From the NCBI RefSeq assembly GCF_019279795.1, contig NC_056733.1, positions 1,418,809,156 through 1,418,873,155 of the forward strand: a DNA stretch of 64,000 bases, given 5' to 3'. The position numbers were made by a program, and so were the translations under genes. How positions within the stretch are numbered: the first letter of the stretch is position 1; each line of letters opens with the position of its first letter. Shown here one piece after another: positions 21,291 to 32,755 of the stretch. A model generated the notes under the pieces. The model saw only the letters and a list, made by a program, of their open reading frames with translations, was not told the origin of the DNA and did no database searches. The stretch is from Protopterus annectens (taxonomy: Eukaryota > Chordata > Ceratodontiformes > Protopteridae).

Positions 21291-23067
21291 ATCAGAATCC
21301 TATCAGTCACGGAGTGAGGTTCAAAGACTGTCACTGAATAAATCTGAGACCCCTTGTGCTGTGTGAGTAGGTCCACTGAGGGGGGTAACTTGTGGTGATT
21401 GCCCTTGGACAAAAGAAGTAAGAGGGGGGGAAACCAGTGCTGTCTTGGCTAATAGGGGGTCACCATCAAGATTTTTGGGTTCTCTTGCTGAATTTTTAGC
21501 AGTATTTTTTGAATCAATGGGAAGGGGGGAATGCATACAGACATTTCCCCTTCCATGAAATGAGAAGGCATCTGTTGTCAGTGCCTTGGGGTTTGGTTTC
21601 CTGGTGCAATAGCCAGGAAGTTGCCTGTTGATGGAGGAGGCGAACAGGTGTATTTGAGGTATACCCCACCGGTGGACCAGGTCCAGGAAAATGTCTCTGT
21701 GAAGCATCCATTCGTGGTTGTTTGTGATGGTCCTGCTGAGAGAGTCTGCCTGGACGTTCTGAAGAGAGGGAATGTAAACTGCCTTTAGTGTCATCCCCTG
21801 GGAATCGGCTAGCTCCCATACCCGCATGGCTAGTCTGCAGAGTATGTAGGATTTGGTGCCCCCCCTGTTTGTTGAGATACCACAGGACAGTGGTATTGTC
21901 CGTGAAAATCATGAGTGGGCCTTGGTGTAGGTAAGAGGAAAAGGCTTCCAGAGCAAGGAGGATCGCCCTCATTTCCCTGACACTGATGTGCTCTAGGTTG
22001 TGTGGGTGTTGCCACAGACCCTGCACCTGTCTTGTGCCTAGAGTTGCTCCCCAGCCCAGGTCTGATGCATCTGTACGCATGAACTGGGTTGGTGTGGGAG
22101 GCTGGAGAGGAAGGCCTGGGTTTATGGTCACTTGTGACAGCCACCAGCAAAGTTCTTGTTTCCGGCAAGGTAGAAGGTGGACCCTGAATTCCGGGGGATG
22201 GGAATGCTGGGTCCAGACTGACTGAAGATACCATTGTAGCTTTCTCATGTGCAGTCTTGCCAAAGGAAGCATGGGTATAGTGGCTGCCATGTAACTCAAG
22301 AGCCTCAGGTATTGTCTTGCAGTCAGTTCTGATACCTGAAGGATGCCGAGCAGGTGGGTCTGTCAGGGATACCACTTTGTCTGCTGGCAGTAATGGCCTG
22401 CATGAGGTCTGTGTGAATCCTACACCCTAGGAAAACAATGTCCTGTGTGGGCTTCAGATGGGACTTTGGGAGATTTATCTGAAACCATAGAGACTGAAAA
22501 ACGGTCAGAAGAAACTGTGTGAAGGAGAAGGGTCTTTGGATTGTCCGCTTGGATCAAAAGATAGTCTAGGTAAGGGAATATTTGGATTTCTTTTGTTCTG
22601 CAATAGGCAATGACAGGAGCCAGACATTTTGTGAATACTCTTGGGGCAGTGGAAAACACAAATGGCAAAGCAAAGAACTGAAAGTGGGAAGAGCCTGCCA
22701 AAATTTTCAGGTATTTCCTGAAGGTGGGCTTTATTGGGATGTGTAGGTAAGCATCCTTTATATCTTGGGTCATCATGAACCTGTGGGGCAGAAGTAGGGG
22801 GAAGATAGTGGGAAGAGAAAGCATCCTGAAGGTAGGGACCTTGAAGAACACGTTTAGCAGTGAGATGTCTAGGATGGGTCTCCATGGTCCCTCTTTTCTG
22901 GGTACCAGAAAAATCCTTGAGTAGAATCCTTTCCCTCTTGCTTCTGAAGGCACTGGTTCTATGATGCCTTGGGACAGTAAAATCTGTAGTACAGGTTTTA
23001 GAAGGTGGAGCTTATTTCTGGGAGGTTGAGGGGTACCCTTGCTTACCGGAGGGGAGATCCAGGACAT
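21291..23067 (-). pseudogene. RT-RNase H-MT-like polyprotein, DIRS L
   Basis: 22420-23067 is open through RT motif A (MTQDIKDAYLHIPIK) and motif B (STAPRVFTKCLAPVIAYC). Motif C reads YLDYLLIQA, so the second catalytic Asp of YLDD is Tyr. RNase H follows in 21514-22299 (RTDASDLGWGATLG, ISVREMRAILLALEAF, FTDNTTVLWYLNKQGG). The MT-like block is in 21321-21827 (IHLFASSINRQLPGYC). Otherwise well preserved; the RT should be inactive. Confidence 0.82.
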
Positions 23068-23350
23068 GAAACAGCCATTTTGGATGCTGGATAGAACCCA
23101 TTTGTCTGTGGTAATGTGGAACCAGGTAGGGAGATAGTGAGAGAGTCAGACAAACAGGGGCAGGGGGGTGAGAGAGGGTTTCAGGAAGGTTGGCAGGTAG
23201 TCAGACACTGCCTGCCTTATCCTGAAATGGGGTCCAGTGGCTAGAGGCTGGGGAAGCTCTAGCTGGGGAAGTTTGCTTTTTAGTTGGTCTCTTAGGTCTG
23301 GAGGGAGGCATCAGCCATGCATGTTTTCTGATGAACTGAGTCTTGGCCAG

Positions 23351-24955
23351 CTAGTTCCTATGGAACTTGTGTATGGGAGAAACTAGCAGGTGTTTAAGGT
23401 CCTGCATTTCTTTCCCTTTTTGCTGTAAAGATTTGAAAAGGTTTGCTACCTTGGAACTGAATAATGCAGAGGGATGTAGAGAGGCATCAATGAGTTTCGC
23501 CCTGAAGTCATCAGGCAGAGGCTGAAGACAAAGCCAGGCATACCTTCTAAGGGCAGAGGCTGATGCAACCGACCTAGCGGAAGCTTCTGCTGCATCATAG
23601 CTACACCTAATGGAATGTCTGTTCACCCAGGAGGTGACAGTCTGCGATGTCAGTCAAGACATTAGTGGCTTTCTCTAGCAAGGTTAGAGAGTATTTGGTC
23701 ATATGGGGCTGGTATTAGTGGCCCTGAAGGACAGAGTGGCAGATGTGTAAATGTTCTTACCTAGGTGCTCCATAGTCTTACTATCCTCATCAGCAGGAAG
23801 TAAGGTAGTGGTGCAGGGAGATGTTTAGTAGACCTATCAGTAGCAATGGAAATAGTGGCTGGGTCAGTGGGGGGGGGGCACTTACGGAATTTTTCAGTTT
23901 CAGGCACTTTGTACAACCTGTCTGGTCTGCGAGGAGCAGGGGGCTATGAGTCAGGATTGAGGGATGCAGATGAGAAGGCATCCAAGGCCGGCAGAATGGG
24001 TGAAACTGTAGAGAAATTGGGGGAGTCCATCTGTATGAGGTCATAAAACCTCTTTTGTACTTCAGTCATGACAGAGGATTCCTATTGAAAGTGGTCTCTC
24101 ATTTTACCAATGGTTTCTGTAAAGGTTAAGACTTCCACTGGTGAATCAGGGTCAATGGACTCTTCCTCTGCGGAGCCATACCCCAGGGGGGAGGAGATTT
24201 GGGTGGTGTAAGACAGGGAGTCCTCTGAGGAATCAGAGAATTCCTCTTCTTCTTCCCTGACAAAAGTCTGAGGCCTAGAGCTGAGGAGTGGAGGGGCTCC
24301 CAACAGTGGTAGACCGTAAGGCTATGAAGGCATTGAGGATACTCTGTCTGAAAGCTTGCCAGTCTGGGGTGCTTTTAAGTGGTGGAGAAAGGTGGGGTTT
24401 TTATTTGTTTTTTCTTTAAAGGCCTCGCAGTCGTCTGACCTGGAGAGGACCTCGGGCCTGAGACAGGAATAGGGTCGTTTTTTTTCTGACAAACCCGCAG
24501 AAAAGGTAGATGCCCCCTCGACGTCTGAAGCAGGCATTGGTAAAGCCTCTAAGGATATGCTGTCCACTCGGGAATGTGTGGCCTCCTCATGGGTACCCAC
24601 TTTATCCTGGCTGGAGGGAGCAGATTCCTCTACCAGGCCGATGTTGGCCACAGGCGGAGGTATGGAAGATAAAGGCGCAGCCAAAGGAGAAGGCCGCGTG
24701 GTTTAGGGCCTTTTCTTAGGTGGTTCTGTCGGGGCATCGGAAGCACCTTCCACCCTTAGCGCGAGTTGCTTAAGACACTGGTTCTCAAGGTAAAGTGTAG
24801 GGCCTGTAAGTGGCGACAACGGGTTTTAGGGATGAACACCTTAACAAATAGGGCAGTTTTCATGGTCGTGTTCCCTTCCTAAGCAAAAAAGGCACTGATC
24901 GTGAGTGTCTTTGTGGGGAATCTGCTGGCCGCACTAACACTTGCCCTTTCTGGAT
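23351..24955 (-). pseudogene. DIRS ORF1 (gag-like), copy L
   Basis: The C-terminal block is at 23351-23626 (RHSIRCSYDAAEASARSV, LRRYAWLCLQPLPDDFRAK). Acidic Ser-rich middle pieces are at 24082-24303 and 24322-24684. The N-terminal Cys/His cluster, read near 24840-24955 on the minus strand, precedes a CCCC-AACA-GGG motif at 24999-25008. Frames change several times. Clearly divergent from ORF1 of A, C and D. Confidence 0.68.
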
Positions 24956-24959
24956 GACA

Positions 24960-25257
24960 TGAACAAATGTTAGTTAAAGAAATAAGGACTGAAATGTTCC
25001 CCAACAGGGTACTTATCTGAATTATTTTATTCAACGTCAGTGCTAAGCAAGAACAACTGGCGTACGACTGGTGACTGAAGAGTTCTGAGGGCTGGTGCAT
25101 GCAGACATCACTTTTATGGCTCACATTCCTGTCGGCCACGTCAGACGTCCGATGCACCTGGAGGGACTGAAAAACTTTGGAATACTGGCTGGATGCACAT
25201 GACAGAAAAAGGGTAAACCCATATGTGGAATACTGCAACATAGGAATAGAAGGACAT
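24960..25257 (-). repeat. Right terminal repeat and leader of DIRS L
   Basis: Inverted partner of 19815-20000; the outermost ~45 bases are complementary to the ICR. J ORF1 sequence resumes at 25258. Confidence 0.7.
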
Positions 25258-26464
25258 CCCGGGATTTCTTAAACCATTTCTTTCTGCCACCTTGTTGGTT
25301 CCTAGAGAAGGGCCTTTAAGAAGTAGAAAAATGTACACCCACAGCAGACAGTGTTTCTCCATCTTGTTTGCACCTGGAGTGTGTGTCCTTAATCATGGGG
25401 CCAAAAAGAGAAGATCCATCAAAGGGTGCACTGATGAAAGAAGATGTAAACGGTTCTGCAAAGTCACATAAGCACATCCAGGCATATCTCCTGATGGCTA
25501 CTGATGAACCCACAAACCTTGAGGTACCTTCCACAGCACGGGAGATCAACTTCATGGATGAATTTGAGACAGATTGGAAGGTGGCCAGCTGCGAGAAAAT
25601 TCTATTCCCATCCTTGGAGGACATAGACCCGGAAGAGATTTTGTAAGTTCCTTGATCAAATCCCTTTGCAGTCTTGTAAAATGTGCCATGTAATTCAGCA
25701 ACCTAAGAGCAAAATTCAGCAACCTAAGAGCAAAAGGTTGCCAAAGCATAAACAAACTTCCCAAATCTGCCCAATGCCCTAGACTCCCTATAAGGAGGAT
25801 GGAGAGAGGAACTCTGCTTTGCTAGTTCCTTCATTGTAGCTGCCACAACAACCATGGCATTGAGAGGAACTCCCTTAACTCCAGTATACATGGTCTTTGG
25901 AGGGAGGCAAGAATTTTGCCTGGTCCCTTTGGTATTGGCTCAATAGTGTCCAGCTCCTTTCACACCTGCTGACCGACTAAGTCCATGAGCTCACTGGCCT
26001 GGGGTGGGGGTGGGGGGGATTCACTCAAGAAGCAGATGGGCCATATCCACAAGCCTCCAGGAACACTGATTCCTCTTGGGAGGGGGGTATAGGAAGACCA
26101 ATCACTCTTTCTTTCAAGAGCTCCATGATATCTCCAAAGAATATGTTATTAGGTGGTAAATCTGGGGGGTCCCTCCCCTTCATCAAAATCAGTGTCCTCT
26201 GTGAGAGATTCTTGCCAGAACCTAAGTGCCTCCTTTTGCACGTTCTCTTGTGAGGGACTTCCTCACTGGGGTGTTCTGGGGAAGTATCAGAAAAGACTAA
26301 AATGCACTGATGGATTCGTTGGAGGTTTGCTCGGGCTGACTGTTCCAGTGGAAGAGATGATTGTGGCAAAGGGCACAGAACAGCATGAGATACGGTTGTC
26401 TGATCTGATAAGGGTAGGGATGTCTGTTCCCTAATGACAGAGAAAACCCTCTTCACAACCTCGA

Positions 26465-26820
26465 AAGTAGAATGCCTAGGAGAAACAGAAATATATTAAA
26501 AAATCCCAAGTATCCACAAAGAATCCACATACAGATAAATGCAAAAACCCACAAGCAAGGTAACACAGAAGAGAGCAATGATGTTGCTTCAAGACAAACC
26601 ACGTATCTCCAAAGATTTAAAACTTTTATTGTACAAATGTAAGCGCTTTCACGGTTATACAACACCACTTCATCAGACAACAATACAATGAAACCCAACA
26701 CTTCTTATACCTCACGTTAACATCAATTACTCAATTAAAATAACAAAGTTTCCCTCCAAAATTTTAAAGAAACATTAGCTAAATTCACTGCTTACTTTAG
26801 TCTTTTTAGTTTTAAAAGTC
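26465..26820 (-). mobile_element. Penelope-like element 3' tail
   Basis: Non-coding insert in the ORF1 of J, homologous in layout to the left PLE arm at 53728-53950. It has a CAGATAAA-type word, GATGTTGCTTCAAGAC (compare TTATCTTGAAGTAC), then the hammerhead-like core on the minus strand, then AT-rich sequence. No EN or RT coding sequence is present, so it is a severely truncated copy. Confidence 0.6.
26628..26684 (-). ncRNA. Hammerhead-ribozyme-like motif in PLE tail
   Basis: Read on the minus strand: CTGATGA (26670-26676), stem II GTGGT/ACCGT (26664-26668 with 26651-26655; three Watson-Crick pairs and two G-U), and GAAA (26647-26650). A short self-complementary GCGC occupies the stem III position. 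Stem I is TGT/ACA extended by ATTGT/ACAAT (26628-26632 with 26680-26684) across an internal loop. Hammerheads with minimal stem III are known in PLEs. All core elements are present; activity is untested. Confidence 0.6.
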
Positions 26821-27700
26821 GGGCAAGAGCTATCCAGCACCAAGGCTCTGAGGGGAAGAGATGGCTCTGAAAGATTCAAAGTTGACTCCAAGCCCCTGAA
26901 TCTGACACTGATGGTTTGGCTCCAACAATCCTCTGGCTCTGAGGCACTCAGTGTCGGTCGACTTGGGAGGAACCACTGGAGTCAAGGAAAAAATATTCTT
27001 TGGATCTAAAGTAGACAGCCCCAGGGATCTCGGATCTGTTGGCTCGGAAACAGAAGGATGGATCGGAGAAGGTGATATCAAAGGGGACGCAGTTAGACAC
27101 CGGCTCTCAGGCCCAGGAGGAGTTGGAGCTGGGAGAACCCCTATCTGTATCTGTGTTCTGAGGAACTTCCTCATCATCCTGTCCACATTTGCTTCTCAAA
27201 AGCTTCTAGAGAATTGAAGAGAGAAGGTAGTGGAAAGAGGCAGAATGTCTTTGAGGCAATTAATCTAGGAATGGAGAGGAAAGCATGGATTAAGTAGGAT
27301 CTGATGGAAGTGGAAGGGTATGGATCCGTGGAGACTTTGCACTTTGAAAAGTCGGAACTGGGACAGACAAATCCGACTTTTTAAGGACTTTGGCAAGTGG
27401 CTTTGATGAGGAAGCTGAAGTTAAAGGATGTTCCAGAGACCTTTTTTTGAGCCTCCTTAGTCTGAATATCACCTTTAGATTTCTCAGGCTTCTTGGGGGT
27501 TTGAGGCCCAGCCATCGAGGAAGAGGATTAAGAAGTCAAGAGACCCTAGAGAATCATACAACCAATCAGGGGCCTAGTTTTGAAACCAGTGTAGATATCG
27601 CAGTCTACATCAAGGTGGGCCAGACCCAGACAATAAATACACATTCCCTGTGGTTATCAGAATTTAGGATCTTATCCCCACAGAAATACACTTCTTAAAC

Positions 27701-28274
27701 TCAGAAGATTTTTCTTGACATTTTAACAGCAACATAAAGGCAGTAACAACAAAAACTTAGCAAGAAGACCTAGGAAACACAGAAATGCACTGTTACACCA
27801 CAGACAAACAAGACTTTTTTCTTTTTTGTGAAAGAGAAAATTAGAGAAGGGAGAAACTATCAACAGTGGTAAAAAAAGGTACTCAAGGAGTACAAAGGAA
27901 TACCAACAATGGTAGAAAAGTAGTACCAAAAAAAGGGCAACTTTGCTCTTAGAAAGGGAGAAGCTAAAACTGTAAACTATGGGAGGGAGGAAAAAGATAG
28001 GTAAAATACCAAAAATGTAACAACTCACAAAACCCAATTAGTAATAGGAAATTTGAACATTACACCAAAAATTCTCTACAGCTAGGAATCTGGGTCTGAA
28101 CCCTACTGGCAGCAAACAAGATCTAGGGTATATTAGGTTGGTGGGGCATTATGGTTAGAGGGAGGAGCTCGAGAGCTCTAGGAATCGATGGTCTGGAAGC
28201 AGGGGACGAGTCATATGAGAGTCTTGAATCCGAACCCATCAGTTGAGATATGAATGAAAATGACATCATCAGAT
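27701..28274 (-). repeat. Leader and right terminal repeat of DIRS J
   Basis: No long ORF. The last ~50 bases (ATGAATGAAAATGACATCATCAGAT) are complementary to the J ICR near 11970-12000. The region is A-rich and decayed. The outer end abuts the left terminus of copy M. Confidence 0.6.
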
Positions 28275-28740
28275 CAATAGATTTTGTTGTCTGCTTCTGT
28301 CCTTCCTCAATGAATGGGTTTTCAGATTTGACCTCAGGCCCAACTTCAGCCACTCTAGACTTTAGGACCCATAGCTCAGGCTCCTCTCCTTACTCATAAT
28401 CCCCTCATGTCCCCAGCATCACCACAGATCAAGTCTGCCTGCAACCCCAAAAAGAACAAAAACACCTAGATAGTTATCAAAGCTGACATACCCAAGACCC
28501 TCGAAGGGATGCTGCTCTGGAACTGAAACAGCCAAAGACATTATTCAAGAGCCACACCATGCCATCATACCAGAAATCATAGGAATTACTTTCCATAGAA
28601 TGAAAGGGGACAAGAGGCAAGAGGATGAGAATGGATGGAAGCAGACAACATAGATCTATCATTACAGCAAGAACATAACTTTTTTATTTTATGTTGTTTC
28701 TCCCTCAATGGATGGGACAGAGATACTTAGACCTTGGGGT
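28275..28740. repeat. Left terminal repeat and ICR of DIRS M
   Basis: GTTGTCTGCTTCTGTCC near the left end is inverted as GGATGGAAGCAGACAAC (28632-28648). ATGTTGTTTCTCCCTCAATGG (28692-28712) should be the complement of the lost right end. Confidence 0.55.
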
Positions 28741-28962
28741 GGTCTCAAGGAAGGATATTCCGAAGGATGGCTGAACCAAAAGTCACCCTATTCCTGGAGA
28801 TCAAATGCAGTTTATAATAATAATTAAATGTGCAACCACTGGACCAAGTGACTGATGCATGAACATCATCAATTAAGGCCCTCGGAATGAAGGCTGAGGA
28901 AGTTGTGACAGACCTAGTTGAATGAGCACTGAATTGTTTGGGCAGGATCCAGCTCTTTACTT

Positions 28963-29025
<63 letters not shown>

Positions 29026-29069
29026 TATATATATATATATATATATAGATATATATATATATATATATG
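28963..29069. repeat. (AT)n microsatellite
   Basis: About 107 bases of almost pure TA dinucleotides, with two GATATA interruptions, inside the YR of copy M. The predicted Tyr/Ile-repeat peptide from it is not a real protein segment. Confidence 0.95.
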
Positions 29070-29469
29070 AGAAATACCATCTGACAGCCATCTAAGCTAA
29101 GAAAACTTTGAAAACTCTTTGGCCCATACTATCTGACAGCCATCTAGCTAAGGAAACTTTGAAAACTCTTTGGCCCATCTTAGTTTTAGAAAAGGAACCG
29201 AATAATCAATCTGTCTTCTTGAAGGATGTGATGCAATGGAGGTAAAAACGAAGTTGGTGATGCACATCCAGCAAGTGTAGTATATATTCCTCTTTACCGG
29301 ATAAATTAGGAAAGAAAACAGAAGATTATGCACTGATTCAGTGAAGCCACGCCTGCTGCTTTGGGGACAAGTTATGGATTCGCTCTGAGGGACACACTAA
29401 CTTTATGAAAAATGATGTAAGGTGGCTTGCAGGAGGCAGCCTGTAGCTCTGAAACTCTCCATGCTGAAG

Positions 29470-29712
29470 TTATTTATTTGTTTGTTTACCGGGAAAGTCC
29501 AGCTGGGACAGACCCCATTTTCACTGCAGGCCCAGGGAGAAACACTCCAGATGCATGTCTCTGAAATGTGGGAGGAAACTAGAGCACCCAGAGGAAATCC
29601 ACATGAACGCAGGGTGGACATTCAGAGTCTGCACAGAAGGCACCCTAGCCAAGAATCAAAACAGAGAACCTCCTGCTGTGAAGTGACAACGCTAACCAAC
29701 GTACCATTACAA
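29470..29712 (-). repeat. SINE, minus orientation
   Basis: Starts with TTTGTTTGTTTACCGGGAAA, the reverse complement of the tail seen at 62440-62485. It continues through GGCCCAGGGAGAAACACTCC and ends with a tRNA-like head (GAATCAAAACAGAGAACC). It interrupts the YR of M, whose sequence resumes near 29713. Confidence 0.7.
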
Positions 29713-30059
29713 AAATTGTTTTCAGAGTCAAAAACTTAATGTCCACCTGGTAGCAGGTTCAAAGGGTGTTTCAGTTAAGGCCTGATGCAAAACAAAAATA
29801 TCCCAAGGGGGAATATGGGAGTAGGGTTCTTAAGGGTAGGGAGTCTGAGAATGAAGGTGCCCATAATGAAAGGTCTGGTAAGTCTAAGAGAAGCTAATTT
29901 CATATGACTTTCTCCAATATGACAACTGGAAAAAGCTAACATACAGACATTAATGGTAGTATAACTGGCCCCAGCCTGAAAGCTGGACATCAGAAAATCT
30001 AAACCTCCAGGGAGAGGAGCTAAAAATGTATCCAGATTCCTCTGGAAGGCCAAATTAAA

Positions 30060-31790
30060 AATATCTTCCCTTCCATTTGCCTTTGTAAAATCTCCCGGTA
30101 CATGGTCTGTGGGAAATAGTACAAATGGAAGACAGGCTGAACTAAGAAGCCATCACTGGAAGTGGAGAATCCAAGCAGTTAATTTGAGGGCCTGAATGTC
30201 CAGATGATGGGATCCAGAAAGGGTGAGAGAGAAGTCCTGGATCTGGATCCAGCACACAGGGGGAACAAATGAGGGCATAGAAAGGGAAACCACACGATGT
30301 GGCCAGAATGAGGCAATGAGGATGACTGTGATTTTCTCATCTGATGCTTTCTGCAGAAACTTTGGAATCAGATGAATAGTGGGAAATGAATGGCAAAGAC
30401 TGAGGGACAACCATGTGCCACTGCATCCCCTCAGTGACTTCCCCCTTCAGGGAGATCAGGCAAAGAAACTGTTGCACTTAGTATTGTATGGAAAGGTAAA
30501 CAGATCACAGTATGGCTATCCCTAATGACAAAAATTCTGTTCTACCACTGTCAGATTGAAGGACCAATCATGAGGTGCTCAACCTGTCTACCAGAACACC
30601 ATATTTCGCCAATATATGCATTGGTATCAGAAAGCAATTTGAAGATTTCACCCATTTCTGTACTCTCTTTGCTTCTCAAGATATAAGATATGAATTGGTT
30701 CCCCTCGTTTGTTCATGTACCAGATGCGTGACATGGTGCCTATCTGGTTAGAAATCATCTCTATAGGGAGGAGGTCTTGAAAGGCCTGTATTGCTAGGAG
30801 AACAACCCTCATCTATAGAACAGAGATAAGTAGACTAGCCTCTGAAGGAGACAACCTGCCCTGAACAGTCTTCCCAATATAATGCCCCTCCACCCTAGCT
30901 GGAAAGTGTCCACAGTCACAGTGACCTTGGGGGAGGGGGGTAATAACAAGAGGGCCTAGAGAAACCTTAGGAGACTGAATCCACCATATTATGTGTGTCC
31001 TGCAAATGCTTGTCAGACAAACACAAAAAAACTCATGGGCTGGTACCTAACAAACCAATGAACTGCAAGTGTCCATTGTAGGAGGTCACAGGTGATGGAG
31101 GAAGCTATCAATTCTAAAAACTGGAGAACCTATCTGGGTGGCATCATCGGACAGGACAGATCCTTTAATGCCTGGGTTTGCAGGGTGGACAATCTGCTGT
31201 CTGGCATATTTGCTATTCTGGCTGATGGACATCTATGAATTCTAACATATGAACAGGAAGAAACTGAGATTTCTTCAGATTTATACTGATTTCCACCTGG
31301 AAGCAAAGAGGGATCAGACAGTCCCTGACCTAAACTAGAAGAGACCTGGGAGGAGCGATAATCAGACAGTCATATAGATATAGGAAGACCTAGAACCCAT
31401 GTAGTCTGAGGTGAGCTGCGATCATTGTTGTACCCCAGGTGATCACCGGGGGGGGGGGGGTCTGTGGAAAGACCAAGGGCAGGGCTCTGAACTGGAAATG
31501 ACTTGTTCCCAGACTGAAGCAGAGGAATATTTTGGACTGCCTGTCCGCCACAATGTGGTAGTAGACATTCTTCTACTGAGCACATCTAACCATCCTTTCT
31601 CAACAGGGCGAAGATGGACTGTACTGTGACCATCCAAGAACTTTGTTTGTTTGACTTAGTTGAAGGGACCAACGTCCAAAACTGGCCTGAGGTCTCCATT
31701 TTTCTCTGGCACCAAAAAGACCCTTGAATAAATTCTGGATCTGTGTTGGGATGGTGGGGGGGGGGGTGACTCGCTCATCTAGCAGCTTTT
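30060..31790 (-). pseudogene. MT-like, RNase H and RT remains, DIRS M
   Basis: 30153-30410 matches the ILIAPFWPRQ-type segment of the MT-like region (VILIASFWPHRVVSL). Around 30690-30800 lies a decayed RNase H (WYMNKRGEP-type). The RT region to 31790 is fragmented, with a G-run at 31449-31460 and another at 31757-31766. Alignment with J and F at DNA level supports the call; no intact motif C is seen. Confidence 0.55.
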
Positions 31791-31796
31791 TTATCC

Positions 31797-32545
31797 CTAG
31801 GGCAGCTGCCTCCCTTTGAGACTATTGCAATTTTTTTTTGGGGGGGGGGTTCTTTGTTGGAGGTGTAAAGCAAGTGAATGGAATAGCCTCTGATTATGAT
31901 TCTCTGCATCTAGATATCTTTGTTGATGGATGTCTAGTCCTCTGGGTGCAGAGATATGTACCTCCCAACTTCCTCCATTTGCGCGGTAGACAGCCACCTG
32001 TTCAGAAGTGTGGATAAGGCTTCTCAGAGAAAGGAACCCCTGAAGCCTTGGTTTTGTGGGTCTTCTCTGCCTCATGGGAGATGTTCACCATTAGAATTCC
32101 CGCCTCTGCCCCAGTTGGGAGGGGGGTCAATCTCCAAATGTGTCCAAGGAAAAACCTTAGGACTTTCAGAACCACAGCTACTTACCCCCTAGTTTCTAGA
32201 GAAGGACCTCTGTGAGATAGAGAACCATATGCCTATGGTAGAAAGGATTTTCCTGTCTTGCTCACTCTTAGAAAATGTGTCCTTGATCTTTGATTCAAAA
32301 AGGGTCGAACCATCAAAAGGGGCATTGACACAGGACATCCTGAAAGGCTTCACAAAGTCACACAAGTGCATCCGAACATGTTGCCTTATGGTAATGCTTA
32401 TGTCAGTTGCTCTAAAAATGCCCTTGGTTGTATTAGATATCAGGCACATGGAGGCATTTGACAGGCATTGTAGAGTGGCCAGCTGAGTCCACACTTTTCT
32501 TGTCCTCCAAGGACATGGACCCTGGGAGAGATATGGAGAGGTCCT
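31797..32545 (-). pseudogene. DIRS ORF1 C-terminal part, copy M
   Basis: 32189-32494 encodes IRQHVRMHLCDFVKPFRMSC and NAPFDGSTLFESKIKDTFSK, matching the ORF1 C-terminal block of J and F. The upstream half is missing because the element ends at about 32545. Confidence 0.7.
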
Positions 32546-32686
32546 TAGTCATCCTAGGAGACATTAATGTACAGTATGACTTTCCCGGGCCATTTCCTGC
32601 ACATCCAACCAGACTCCCTCCTTCCTCCTGCTGTCACATTAAAAATGTTATCCAGCTAACCAATATCCCTACTAGATTCAACAAAA
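32546..32686 (+). pseudogene. L2-type LINE endonuclease, fragment 1
   Basis: Plus-strand reading SLVILGDINVQYDFPG ... HIKNVIQLTNIPTRFNK matches the LINE apurinic-type endonuclease (GDFN box and TQLI-PTRFN region). DIRS E interrupts it at 32687, and the reading resumes at 48907 as TSGTEPILDWILTANPE. This is the oldest layer of the right half of the window. Confidence 0.72.
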
Positions 32687-32755
32687 AGAATAGTTGTGTA
32701 AAATCTTACCATAACTATAGATGTCCTTCTCTTCTATATGCTGCAGTATTCATAA

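Larger units (their letters stand above)
19803..25257 (-). mobile_element. DIRS-like retrotransposon L (5.5 kb)
   Basis: Inserted in J. Left end AGAAAAGTAGTATAAAATC (19803); right end ...GAATAGAAGGACAT (25257). The ICR near 20135-20210 joins complements of both ends. ORF order is ORF1 (23351-24955), RT-RH-MT (21291-23067), YR (20290-21290). Its terminal sequence group is shared with copy E. No target duplication is visible between the flanks. Confidence 0.86.
25258..27700 (-). pseudogene. DIRS ORF1 (gag-like), copy J, split by a PLE tail
   Basis: 25316-25624 aligns with ORF1 of M and F (IRRYAWMCLCDFAEPFTSSF, SAPFDGSSLFG). Further minus-strand pieces lie at 26025-26456 and 26830-27186 (acidic/Pro-rich) and at 27290-27530. 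A decayed Cys/His N-terminus reads ECIYCLGLAHLDVDC near 27600-27660. A direct repeat of the word ATTCAGCAACCTAAGAGCAA occurs at about 25693-25734. The PLE tail interrupts at 26465-26820. Confidence 0.68.
11567..28274 (-). mobile_element. DIRS-like retrotransposon J (host of K, L and a PLE tail)
   Basis: Left end AAAGAAGTTATGTAC at 11567; right end ...CATCATCAGAT at 28274. The ICR (about 11938-12010) contains complements of both. Coding parts run YR (12058-12966), YR N-terminus/MT/RNase H/RT (17735-19802) and ORF1 (25258-27700). They are interrupted by K (12967-17734), L (19803-25257) and a PLE tail (26465-26820). It belongs to a terminal-sequence group distinct from A, C and D. Heavily decayed. 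Confidence 0.85.
28745..30060 (-). pseudogene. Tyrosine recombinase, DIRS M
   Basis: [13 protein letters not shown] (HxxR intact) and SGCTFNYYYKLHLISRN (Tyr region) are read at 28745-29080. Frames are broken by the (AT)n run and the SINE. The N-terminal part is at 29775-30053. The copy is inactive but confirms the element type. Confidence 0.65.
28275..32545 (-). mobile_element. DIRS-like retrotransposon M (truncated on the right)
   Basis: The left terminal region (28275-28420) is inverted at about 28625-28690, where the ICR also holds the complement of the missing right end. The extreme left ~30 bases predicted from the ICR are absent where J abuts. YR, MT/RH/RT and part of ORF1 follow. ORF1 stops at about 32545, where L2-type LINE sequence begins, so the 5' end is lost. 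Very decayed, with a long (AT)n and a SINE inside. Confidence 0.72.

Noticed and set aside
28745..29080. Ile/Tyr repeat peptide in the minus ORF
   Set aside because: Produced by translating the (AT)n microsatellite; only the flanking YR segments are meaningful.
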